From: Ramlibacter sp. Leaf400
GTDB lineage: Bacteria; Pseudomonadota; Gammaproteobacteria; Burkholderiales; Burkholderiaceae_C
Length of the DNA stretch: 64,000 bases
Assembly: GCF_001424545.1 (NCBI RefSeq)
Contig: NZ_LMQL01000009.1
Span: 1 to 64,000 of the forward strand
Reading direction: 5' to 3'
Shown piece by piece: positions 34,792 through 45,166 of the stretch. The position numbers and the translations under genes are program-made. Under the pieces are notes generated by a model. It made no database searches. It was not told the DNA's origin and saw only the letters and a program-made list of their open reading frames with translations. How positions within the stretch are numbered: the stretch's first letter is position 1; every line of letters starts with the position of its first letter.

Positions 34792-37356
34792 GTGGACACT
34801 CCGATCGAATCGCTGTTCGATAACACCCGCCTGCACGACCCGGCCGCCCTGGCGCCGCCGGCGGCCGTCGGGCATTTCGACGAGCTGCGCAGCGCGGTGG
34901 CGCCGGCCGACGGCCGCCGCGCCCAGCCGCTGGCGCCCGCCTGGGCGAAGTTCTACGAGCACCTGGGCGGCGCCGGCTTCGCCGACCTGGACGGCCGGCT
35001 GCAGGACCTGGCGCGCCAGGTGCGCGACAACGGCATCACCTACAACGTCTACGCCGACGCCGGCGGGCCGCAGCGGCCCTGGTCGCTCGACCTGTTCCCG
35101 CTGATCGTCACGCCCGACAGCTGGCGGCGCATCGAGACCGGCCTCTTGCAGCGGGTGCGGCTGCTGGACAGCATCCTGGCCGACGTCTACGGCCCGCAGC
35201 AGGTGCTGGCCCGCAACCTGCTGCCGCCGGCCCTGGTGCAGGGCCACCCCGGCTACCTGCGGCCGCTGCACGGCGTGCGCCCGGCCGGCGACACCTTCCT
35301 GCACATCGCCGCCTTCGACCTCGCCCGCGACCCGCGCGGCGACTGGTGGGTGGTGTCGCAGCGCACCCAGGCGCCCTCGGGCCTGGGCTACCTGCTGGAG
35401 AACCGGCTGATCATCTCGCGCCTGTTCCCGCAGGCCTTCAGCGCGCTCAAGGTGCAGCGGCTGGCGTCCACCTACCGCGCGCTGTTCGAGGGCCTTTGCA
35501 CCATGAGCGGCGCCGGCAAGGACGCGCGCATCGTGCTGCTCACGCCCGGCCCGTACAACGAGACCTACTTCGAGCACGCCTACCTGGCGCGCTACCTGGG
35601 CCTGACGCTGGTGGAGGGCAGCGACCTGACGGTGCGCGACCAGCGCCTGTACCTCAAGACGCTGCACGGGCTGGAGCCGGTGCACGGGCTGCTCAAGCGC
35701 ATGGACGACGAGTTCCTGGACCCGCTGGAGCTGCGTTCCGATTCGCGCCTGGGCGTGCCCGGCCTGCTGCAGGCCATCCGCGCCGGCAACGTGCTGGTGG
35801 CCAACGCGCCCGGCTCGGGCTTCCTGGAGTCGCCCGCCCTGCTGGGCTTCCTGCCGGCGCTGTCGCGCGAGCTGCTGGGCGAGGAGCTGGCGCTGCCTTC
35901 GATCCCGAGCTGGTGGTGCGGCGAGCGCGCCGCGATGGATGCGGCGCTGCCGCAGCTGGCCGCCGGCGTGATCAAGACCACCTACGGCGGCGCCGGGTCG
36001 GGCGCGGTCCTGGGCCGCCACCTGGCCCCGCGCGAGCTGGACGAATGGGCCGGCCGCATCGTGCGCGATCCGGGCGAGCACACGGTGCAGGACTACCTGC
36101 CGCTGTCGCAGATGCCGACCTGGAAGGATCGGCGCCTGACGCCGCGCTCGCTGATCCTGCGCGTGTTCGCGGTGTCCGACGGCCCGCAGTCCTGGCGCAT
36201 CCTGCCCGGGGGCCTGACGCGCATCGCCGGCGGCACGCTGGAGATCGCCTCCATGCAGCGCGGCGGCAGCAGCGCCGACACCTGGGTGATGACCGACGGG
36301 CAGGTCGACCCCACCAGCCTGCTGCGCCACCAGCACCCGGCCGGCGAGGTGGCGCTGCGCGGCCGCACCGTCACCAGCCGCTCGGCCGAGAACCTGTTCT
36401 GGCTGGGCCGCTACACCGAGCGCACCGAGAACACCGCCCGCCTGGCACGGCTGGCGCTGCAGTCGCTCAACGGCGAGGACCAGGGCGCGCAGCCGCTGCT
36501 GGCCTGGCTGGGCGAGCTGGCCTCGGAACACGGCCTGGTGCTGCCCAAGGTGCCGCCCCCCACCCTGTCGCGCCGGGTGTTCGAGCGCTCGCTGGTGGCC
36601 ACGCTGGCCGACACCGAGCGGGCCCGCAGCGTGGGCTTCAACCTGGGCGCGCTGCGCTCGGCGGCCTCGGCGGTGCGCGAGCGCCTGTCGCAGGAGCACT
36701 GGAACCTGATCGTGAAGGCGCAGCAGGTCTTCCTGCGGGGCTGCCGGGAGGGCGCGGCGGACGGCAACTACTCGCCGGTCGAAGCGCTGCAGGTGCTGGA
36801 GACGCTGTCGGGCCACACCGCGGCCATGACCGGTGCGCAGGCCGACCGGATGATGCGCGACGACGGCTGGCGCCTGCTGTCCACCGGGCGCCACCTGGAG
36901 CGCCTGGGCTTCCTGTCGTCGGCCCTGGCGGCCGCCTTCGAGACCGGCGCCGTGCACCACGAGGCCGGGTACGAGGCCGTGGTGGCGCTGTTCGACAGCA
37001 CGATCACTTTCCACGCGCAGTACCAGCAGCGGCACGACCTGCCGGCGCTGCTGGACCTGCTGGTGATCGACCGCGACAACCCGCGCTCGCTGGCCTGGGT
37101 GGCGCAGACGCTGCGCGGCCGCCTCGCGCGGCTGGAAGGCACCGCGCCCGGCCAGGTGCCCGGGATCGCGCTGACCGTGCCCGATCCGCGCGGCTGGACG
37201 CTGGAGGCGCTGAGCGCGCGCAAGGGCGACGGCCGCCACGCCGCCGCCATCGAGCTGCTGGAGCAGTGCGCCACGGCGGCCTACCAGCTTTCGGACGCGC
37301 TCGGCGCGCGCTACTTCACGCATTCGGTCGACGCGCGCTTCAGCGTCGGCGCCTGA
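34792..37356 (+). CDS. Fused circularly permuted ATP-grasp and alpha-E protein
   Basis: An 854-residue fusion: residues about 60-525 form a COG2308-like ATP-grasp domain and about 528-854 an alpha-E domain beginning SRSAENLFWLGRYTERTEN. Compared with the separate ATP-grasp protein at 23286, the loop is KTTYGGAGSG (395-404) instead of KEVHGAGGYG, and the LEDN acidic site is replaced by VVSQRTQAPSG (187-197). The C-terminal LPGGLTRIAGG and GGSSADTWVM blocks are kept. A GTG start is used; no ATG is placed suitably. It is followed after 12 bases by a transglutaminase gene. Substrate and partner are unknown. Confidence 0.92.
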   Translation: MDTPIESLFDNTRLHDPAALAPPAAVGHFDELRSAVAPADGRRAQPLAPAWAKFYEHLGGAGFADLDGRLQDLARQVRDNGITYNVYADAGGPQRPWSLDLFPLIVTPDSWRRIETGLLQRVRLLDSILADVYGPQQVLARNLLPPALVQGHPGYLRPLHGVRPAGDTFLHIAAFDLARDPRGDWWVVSQRTQAPSGLGYLLENRLIISRLFPQAFSALKVQRLASTYRALFEGLCTMSGAGKDARIVLLTPGPYNETYFEHAYLARYLGLTLVEGSDLTVRDQRLYLKTLHGLEPVHGLLKRMDDEFLDPLELRSDSRLGVPGLLQAIRAGNVLVANAPGSGFLESPALLGFLPALSRELLGEELALPSIPSWWCGERAAMDAALPQLAAGVIKTTYGGAGSGAVLGRHLAPRELDEWAGRIVRDPGEHTVQDYLPLSQMPTWKDRRLTPRSLILRVFAVSDGPQSWRILPGGLTRIAGGTLEIASMQRGGSSADTWVMTDGQVDPTSLLRHQHPAGEVALRGRTVTSRSAENLFWLGRYTERTENTARLARLALQSLNGEDQGAQPLLAWLGELASEHGLVLPKVPPPTLSRRVFERSLVATLADTERARSVGFNLGALRSAASAVRERLSQEHWNLIVKAQQVFLRGCREGAADGNYSPVEALQVLETLSGHTAAMTGAQADRMMRDDGWRLLSTGRHLERLGFLSSALAAAFETGAVHHEAGYEAVVALFDSTITFHAQYQQRHDLPALLDLLVIDRDNPRSLAWVAQTLRGRLARLEGTAPGQVPGIALTVPDPRGWTLEALSARKGDGRHAAAIELLEQCATAAYQLSDALGARYFTHSVDARFSVGA

Positions 37357-37368
37357 GCCCTTCCTTCC

Positions 37369-38307
37369 ATGCTGCTGCACGTCGTCCACGAGACCGTCTA
37401 CGACTACTCGCCGCCGGTGCGCACGGCGCAGCACATGGCGCACCTGCGGCCGTCGGCGCGCGACGGCCAGAAGCTGCTGCGGCACAAGCTGGAGATCTCG
37501 CCCGAACCGGCGCAGCACAGCGAGTCGATGGACGTGTTCGGCAACACGCGCAGCTTCTTCGGCCTGCAGGCCACGCACGACAGCCTGCGGGTGGTGGCCG
37601 ACAGCGTGGTGGCCACGGTGCCGCACGACGTGCCGGACACCAGCCTGTCGTGGGAAGAAGCGCGCGAGCGCCTGCGCTACCACCGCGGCGCCGAGTACGA
37701 CCCGGCCGCCGAGTTCGCCTTCGGCTCGCCCTACGTGCCGCGCCATGCCGACTTCGCGAACTACGCGCGTGCCAGTTTCGTTGCGGGCCGTCCGCTGATC
37801 GACGCCGCGCGGGACCTGACGAGCCGCGTCCACGAGGACTTCGAGTACGTGTCGCAGGCCACGGATGCGAGCACGCCCGCGCTGGAGGCACTGGAGCTGC
37901 GCCGCGGCGTGTGCCAGGACTTCGCCCACGTGATGCTGGGGTGCCTGCGCAGCCTGGGGCTGCCGGCGCGCTACGTCAGCGGCTACCTGCTGACCGAACC
38001 GCCGCCGGGCCGGCCGCGCCTGGTGGGCAGCGACGCGTCGCACGCCTGGGTGTCGGTCTACCTGCCGTCGCAGACCGGGCGCGGCCGCTGGGCCGACCTC
38101 GACCCCACCAACGACCGCGCGGCGGGCGAGGACTACGTGACGCTGGCGGTGGGCCGCGACTACGCGGACGTCTCGCCGATCCGCGGCGTGATCCACGGCG
38201 GCGCGCAGCACACGCTCGAGGTCGCCGTGACGGTGACGCCACTGGATGCGCAGGCCGCCGGCGCGTTCCCTACAATCGCCGACCCCATCCCAAAGGACTC
38301 ACGATGA
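37369..38307 (+). CDS. Transglutaminase family protein
   Basis: A 312-residue soluble protein with the bacterial transglutaminase N-terminal domain (LLHVVHETVYDYSPPVRTAQH) and a transglutaminase-like core. The triad reads Cys182 in RRGVCQDFAH, His225 in SHAWVSVY and Asp245 in DLDPTND. No signal peptide. It is probably a peptidase or amide-transferring enzyme that works with the fused ATP-grasp/alpha-E protein encoded just upstream. Its stop overlaps the start of the RidA-like gene (ATGA). Confidence 0.92.
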   Translation: MLLHVVHETVYDYSPPVRTAQHMAHLRPSARDGQKLLRHKLEISPEPAQHSESMDVFGNTRSFFGLQATHDSLRVVADSVVATVPHDVPDTSLSWEEARERLRYHRGAEYDPAAEFAFGSPYVPRHADFANYARASFVAGRPLIDAARDLTSRVHEDFEYVSQATDASTPALEALELRRGVCQDFAHVMLGCLRSLGLPARYVSGYLLTEPPPGRPRLVGSDASHAWVSVYLPSQTGRGRWADLDPTNDRAAGEDYVTLAVGRDYADVSPIRGVIHGGAQHTLEVAVTVTPLDAQAAGAFPTIADPIPKDSR

Positions 38308-38759
38308 GCGTCTACGACAAGCTGAAGGAACTCGGCATCACCCTGCCGCCCGTGGCCACGCCCGCCGCCGCCTACGTGCCCTTCGTGCGCACCGGCAACC
38401 TGGTGTTCATCTCCGGCCACACGGCCAAGCGCGACGGCAAGCCCTGGGTGGGCCAGCTGGGCAAGACCATGAACACCGAGGAAGGCAAGCAGGCCGCGCG
38501 TTCCATCGCCGTCGACCTGATGGGCACGCTGCAAGCGGCCGTGGGCGACCTGAACAACGTGCGCCGCATCGTCAAGGTGATGAGCCTGGTGAATTCGTCG
38601 CCCGACTTCATCGAGCACCACCTGGTCACCAACGGCGCCAGCGAGCTGTTCGGCCAGGTGTTCGGCGACAAGGGCGCGCACGCGCGCAGCGCCTTCGGCG
38701 TGGCGCAGATCCCGACGGGGTCTTGCGTGGAGATCGAGCTGATCGCGGAAGTCGGCTGA
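38304..38759 (+). CDS. RidA-family (YjgF/YER057c-like) protein
   Basis: A 151-residue member of the Rid superfamily. Recognised by NLVFISGHTAKRDGKPWVGQLG and the C-terminal GVAQIPTGSCVEIELIAEV. Classic RidA hydrolyses reactive enamines/imines; this longer subfamily keeps GVAQIPTG but lacks the usual arginine in that segment, so deaminase activity is doubtful. The ATG overlaps the transglutaminase stop; a TACAAT at 38271-38276 may also give it its own promoter. Confidence 0.88.
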   Translation: MSVYDKLKELGITLPPVATPAAAYVPFVRTGNLVFISGHTAKRDGKPWVGQLGKTMNTEEGKQAARSIAVDLMGTLQAAVGDLNNVRRIVKVMSLVNSSPDFIEHHLVTNGASELFGQVFGDKGAHARSAFGVAQIPTGSCVEIELIAEVG

Positions 38760-38768
38760 CGGCTATCG

Positions 38769-39176
38769 CTATTTCGACGCCGGCAACGCGTACGTCCCCA
38801 CCGCGTGCGCCACCGGCTCCTCGACCCCCTCCGAGTACAGCCACACCTCGCCCACCGCCAGCGTGCGGCCCAGCTTCATCAGGCGGCAGTCGCCGATCAC
38901 GTTCCGGTCGCCCGCCGGCTTGCGCATGAAGTTGAAGCTCAGGCTGGTGGTGACCGTCAGCGGCACGATCCCGATCTCGCCGAGGATGGCCACGTAGAGC
39001 GCCACGTCGGCGGTGGCCATCATCACCGGCCCCGACACCGTGCCGCCCGGCCGCAGCTCGCCCCGGCCCACCTCGTGCAGCACGCGGCAGGCGCGGTTGC
39101 CCACCTCCAGCACCCGCACCCGGGTCTGCGGGAACTCCGCCGCGATGAACGCGCTGATCTCTTCCTTGGTCGCCAT
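38769..39176 (-). CDS. PaaI-family hotdog thioesterase
   Basis: A 135-residue hotdog-fold protein. [21 protein letters not shown] holds the PaaI-type active-site segment and [16 protein letters not shown] the second conserved strand. Likely hydrolyses acyl-CoA esters; the substrate is unknown. It starts two bases after the parC stop (TGAgcATG) and so is the last gene of the parE-parC minus-strand run, ending convergently with the RidA-like gene. Confidence 0.85.
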   Translation of the reverse strand: MATKEEISAFIAAEFPQTRVRVLEVGNRACRVLHEVGRGELRPGGTVSGPVMMATADVALYVAILGEIGIVPLTVTTSLSFNFMRKPAGDRNVIGDCRLMKLGRTLAVGEVWLYSEGVEEPVAHAVGTYALPASK

Positions 39177-39178
39177 GC

Positions 39179-41533
<2,355 letters not shown>

Positions 41534-41539
41534 GGTCGG

Positions 41540-42307
41540 TCAGTCTTGGGCAGCGCCGGCGGGGGCAGGCGGCAGGTTGCCGCGGCCGGCGGCGCCGCCG
41601 GGGAGTTCCATGCGCACGCGGGCGGGAGAGCGCGGATCGCGCACCGCCGCCGGCGGCTTGAGCAGGGTGTAGAGCTGCAGCACGGTGCGCACGTAGTTCT
41701 GCGTCTCGGGGTAGTCGGGGATGCGGTGGCCGGCGCGGATGACCGCACCCTCGCCCGCGTTGTAGGCCGCCAGCGCCAGCTCCAGCTGGCCGGGGAACAG
41801 GTCCAGCAGGTAGCGCAGGTAGCGCGCGCCGGTGCGCAGGTTGGTGCGCGGGTCGGCCAGCTTGCGGTGCAGCGTCAGCTTCGCGTCCGCCGCCAGGCCG
41901 TAGCGCTGCGCGGTCGCCGGCATGACCTGCATCAGGCCGATGGCGCCCTTGGGCGAGACCGCCGCGGCGTCGAAGCCCGATTCCGTGGCGATCAGCGCCT
42001 GCAGCAGCTCGTACTCGATGTTCTCGGCGCGCGAGACTTCGCGCAGGTGGTGCTTGACCTGCTTGTACGCGGGCGACACCTCGAAGAAGGCGACCAGGCG
42101 CGACGCGCTGCGGCTGGGCACGGCCACCGGGCGCGGCGTGGGCTCCTGCCGCGGCAGGCCCTCCGCGGTGTCGAAGCGCTCGCCGCCGCGGAAGAAAAGC
42201 TCGTAGCGTTCGTCGACTTTCTCGGTGGCGAAGTGGGCGACGCCCTTGGGGTCGACGTAGCCCCAGACATCGGCCTGGGCGCACGTCATCGCAAAAAAGA
42301 TCGTCAT
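41540..42307 (-). CDS. Lytic transglycosylase (SLT domain) with DUF4124-like N-terminus
   Basis: A 255-residue exported peptidoglycan-cleaving enzyme. [20 protein letters not shown] is the DUF4124-like segment; the SLT core has catalytic Glu109 in [20 protein letters not shown] and [19 protein letters not shown] and [12 protein letters not shown]. The N-terminus is odd: only [12 protein letters not shown] precedes the mature part, and the bases upstream are three dispersed-repeat units. The in-frame repeat would encode [11 protein letters not shown], which could complete a signal-peptide core if translation began upstream, up to 42463. The start is therefore uncertain. Confidence 0.85.
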   Translation of the reverse strand: MTIFFAMTCAQADVWGYVDPKGVAHFATEKVDERYELFFRGGERFDTAEGLPRQEPTPRPVAVPSRSASRLVAFFEVSPAYKQVKHHLREVSRAENIEYELLQALIATESGFDAAAVSPKGAIGLMQVMPATAQRYGLAADAKLTLHRKLADPRTNLRTGARYLRYLLDLFPGQLELALAAYNAGEGAVIRAGHRIPDYPETQNYVRTVLQLYTLLKPPAAVRDPRSPARVRMELPGGAAGRGNLPPAPAGAAQD

Positions 42308-42450
42308 CCCCGCGAAGGCGGGGATCCAGGCGGCGCGCGGCGCGCCACGGACAAGTCCCCCACCGTCATTCCCGCGGAGGCGGGAATCCAGTGCGTCCGC
42401 CTTCGCGGACTGCCGGATGCCCTGGGTCCCCGCCTCCGCGGGGACGACGA
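42303..42450. repeat. Dispersed palindromic repeat, cluster of three units
   Basis: Three units: GTCATCCCCGCgaaGGCGGGGATCCAG, then GTCATTCCCGCggaGGCGGGAATCCAG, then CTGGGTCCCCGCCtcCGCGGGGACGACG in inverted orientation. They fill the whole gap between the acetyltransferase and the lytic transglycosylase and encroach on the latter's signal peptide. Confidence 0.85.
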
Positions 42451-42459
42451 GTGATGGTG

Positions 42460-43020
42460 TCACGCCACCAGCTCCAGCCCCTGCCCCCGCCGCGCGGCGA
42501 ACTCCGAGCGCAGCATGGACATCACGATCAGCGACTCGAAGCCGCGCCCGCTGCGCACCGATTCGCGCAGCGTGCCCTCGACCACGAAGCCTTCGCCGTC
42601 GTACAGCGCCTTGGCCCGCGTGTTGTGGGTCTTCACGTCCAGCCAGAAGCGGTGCGCGCCCAGGTCGTCGAAGGCCACCTTCTTGGCCACCCGCAGCGCG
42701 GCGCGGCCGAAGCCGCCGCCCTTGGCCTGCACCACCATGCGCTTGAGCTCCAGCGACTGGTGCGGGCTGCGGCAGCCGATCAGGATCAGGAAGCCGACCG
42801 ACGCCAGGCCCTCGCCGCCTTCGATGATGAAGTGGCGGAAATCCGGGAAGCGGATGGCCGCCTCGTGCTGCGTGCGCTCCCAGGGCGTGATGAACGGCAG
42901 GTTGACCGGATCGCTCTCGATCGAGAGCACGTACTCCAGGTCGCTCTGCATGGTGGGACGCAACCGCACCCGCACCGGCGCACGAGCGGTGCGGTCGTCG
43001 GCGGCGGACGGCGTCGTCAT
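42460..43020 (-). CDS. GNAT-family N-acetyltransferase (RimJ/RimL-like)
   Basis: A 186-residue acetyl-CoA-dependent acetyltransferase. VRLRPTMQSDLEYVLSIE is the N-terminal strand-helix, VVQAKGGGFGRAALRVAKKVA the acetyl-CoA-binding block and NTRAKALYDGEGFVVEG the closing motif. The acceptor is unknown. It lies 16 bases after parE on the same strand. Confidence 0.88.
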   Translation of the reverse strand: MTTPSAADDRTARAPVRVRLRPTMQSDLEYVLSIESDPVNLPFITPWERTQHEAAIRFPDFRHFIIEGGEGLASVGFLILIGCRSPHQSLELKRMVVQAKGGGFGRAALRVAKKVAFDDLGAHRFWLDVKTHNTRAKALYDGEGFVVEGTLRESVRSGRGFESLIVMSMLRSEFAARRGQGLELVA

Positions 43021-43036
43021 GCAGGCGGGCAGGCGT

Positions 43037-45010
43037 TCAGACGTCGATCTCGACCGCGTCCCCGTGCAGCTCCATCAGCTCGCGCCGGGCCGCGGCCTCG
43101 CCCTTGCCCATGAGCTTGGTGATGAGGCCCACGGTGCCGCTGAAGTCCAGCTGGCCCAGGCGCACCGGCAGCAGCCGGCGGGTGTCGGGGTTGAGCGTGG
43201 TCTCCCACAGCTGCTCGGCGCTCATCTCGCCCAGGCCCTTGAAGCGGCTGATGGTCCAGGCGCCTTCCTTGACGCCCTCCTTGCGCAGCTTGTCCAGGAT
43301 GTGGGTGAGCTCGCCGTCGTCCAGCGCGTACTCCTTGCCGGCCGGCTTCTTGCCCCGCGCGGGCACGTCGACGCGGAACAGCGGCGGCCGCGCCACGTAC
43401 ACGTGGCCGGCGTCGATCAGCTTGGGGAAGTGGCGGAAGAACAGCGTGAGCAGCAGCACCTGGATGTGCGAGCCGTCCACGTCGGCATCGGACAGGATGC
43501 AGACCTTGCCGTAGCGCAGGCCGGAGAGGTCGGCCTCGTCCTCGGGTCCGTGCGGGTCGACGCCGATGGCCACCGCGATGTCGTGGATCTCGGTGTTGGC
43601 GAACAGGCGGTCGCGCTCCACCTCCCAGGTGTTGAGCACCTTGCCGCGCAGCGGCAGCACGGCCTGGCATTCCTTGTCGCGGCCCATCTTGGCGCTGCCG
43701 CCGGCCGAGTCGCCCTCGACCAGGAACACCTCGTTGTGGGAGATCTCCTTGCTTTCGCAGTCGGTGAGCTTGCCGGGCAGCACGGCCACGCCCGAGCCCT
43801 TGCGCTTCTCGACCTTCTGCCCGGCTTTCTGGCGCGTTTGCGCGGCCTTGATGGCCAGCTCGGCCAGCTTGCGGCCGTACTCGACGTGCTGGTTGAGCCA
43901 CAGCTCCAGCGCCGGCCGCACGAAGCTGGACACCAGCCGCACCGCGTCGCGCGAGTTCAGCCTCTCCTTGATCTGGCCCTGGAACTGCGGGTCCAGCACC
44001 TTGGCCGAGAGCACGTAGGAGGCACGGGCGAACACGTCCTCGGGCAGCAGCTTCACGCCCTTGGGCAGCAGCGAATGCAGCTCGATGAAGCTCTTGACCG
44101 CGTTGAACAGGCCGTCGCGCAGGCCGCTCTCGTGGGTGCCGCCGGCGCTGGTGGGGATGAGGTTGACGTAGCTCTCGCGCACCGGCGCGCCGTCCTCGGT
44201 GAAGCCCACGCACCAGGCGGCGCCCTCGCCTTCGGCGAAGGTCTCGTTGTTCTCGGCGAAGCCCTCGCCCTCGAACAGCGGGATCACCGGGTCGGCCGGC
44301 AGCGTCTGCATGAGGTAGTCGCGCAGGCCGCCCTTGTACTGCCAGCTCTGGCTCTCGCGCGTCTTCTCGTTGACCAGGTAGACGGCCACGCCGGGCATCA
44401 GCACGGCCTTGCTGCGCAGCAGGTGGGCCAGCTCGGCCATCGGCAGCTGGGCCGATTCGAAATACTTCGGGTCGGGCCAGGCGCGCACGGTGGTGCCCTG
44501 GCGCCGGTCGCCCTCGGCGGCCTTGCGCAGCTTGAGCGGCTCGACCACGTCGCCGCCGGAGAAGACGATGGTGGCGACCTGCCCTTCGCGGTGGCTGGTG
44601 ACCTCCAGGCGCTTGGCCAGGGCGTTGGTGACGGAGACGCCCACGCCGTGCAGGCCGCCGGAGAAGCTGTAGGCGCCGCCCTTGCCCTTGTCGAACTTGC
44701 CGCCGGCGTGCAGGCGGGTGAACACCAGTTCGATCACCGGGGCCTTCTCCTCGGGGTGCAGGCCGAAGGGGATGCCGCGGCCGTCGTCCTCGATGCTGAC
44801 GGAGCCGTCGGTGTGCAGCGTGACCTTGATGCGCTTGCCGTGGTTGGCCAGCGCCTCGTCGGCGGCGTTGTCCAGCACCTCCTGGATGACGTGCAGCGGG
44901 TTGTCCGTGCGGGTGTACATGCCCGGACGCTGCTTGACGGGCTCCAGTCCCTTGAGGACGCGGATGGAACCTTCGGAATACTCGGTGGCGAGGGTAGAGC
45001 GCGTGGCCAT
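43037..45010 (-). CDS. parE: DNA topoisomerase IV subunit B
   Basis: A 657-residue GHKL ATPase subunit that partners ParC. Visible: EVLDNAADEALANHG, DDGRGIPFGLHPEE, GLHGVGVSVTNAL, the TOPRIM segment LVEGDSAGGSAKMGRD and the DxD-like LSDADVDGSHIQ. ATG 45010 begins right before the conserved region; the open frame further upstream is not family-like. A TACAAT (minus strand, 45020-45025) lies immediately upstream as a possible -10. Confidence 0.97.
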   Translation of the reverse strand: MATRSTLATEYSEGSIRVLKGLEPVKQRPGMYTRTDNPLHVIQEVLDNAADEALANHGKRIKVTLHTDGSVSIEDDGRGIPFGLHPEEKAPVIELVFTRLHAGGKFDKGKGGAYSFSGGLHGVGVSVTNALAKRLEVTSHREGQVATIVFSGGDVVEPLKLRKAAEGDRRQGTTVRAWPDPKYFESAQLPMAELAHLLRSKAVLMPGVAVYLVNEKTRESQSWQYKGGLRDYLMQTLPADPVIPLFEGEGFAENNETFAEGEGAAWCVGFTEDGAPVRESYVNLIPTSAGGTHESGLRDGLFNAVKSFIELHSLLPKGVKLLPEDVFARASYVLSAKVLDPQFQGQIKERLNSRDAVRLVSSFVRPALELWLNQHVEYGRKLAELAIKAAQTRQKAGQKVEKRKGSGVAVLPGKLTDCESKEISHNEVFLVEGDSAGGSAKMGRDKECQAVLPLRGKVLNTWEVERDRLFANTEIHDIAVAIGVDPHGPEDEADLSGLRYGKVCILSDADVDGSHIQVLLLTLFFRHFPKLIDAGHVYVARPPLFRVDVPARGKKPAGKEYALDDGELTHILDKLRKEGVKEGAWTISRFKGLGEMSAEQLWETTLNPDTRRLLPVRLGQLDFSGTVGLITKLMGKGEAAARRELMELHGDAVEIDV

Positions 45011-45166
45011 GGGACGCGGATTGTAGTCGTCGGCCCGGCCGGCGCTGTATGGAACCACAGGCCCGGGCGATTGATGCCGGCCCGTCATCATTCCCCCGGC
45101 AAATGAGCATCGGGGTCGTCAGGCCCGCGACGGGCGGGAAAGGGTCCGATTGGCTAAAGTCGCCCG

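Noticed and set aside
34735..38211. A minus-strand open frame of over 1100 codons opposite the ATP-grasp/alpha-E and transglutaminase genes
   Set aside because: It is the antisense shadow of two well-supported plus-strand genes and resembles no family.
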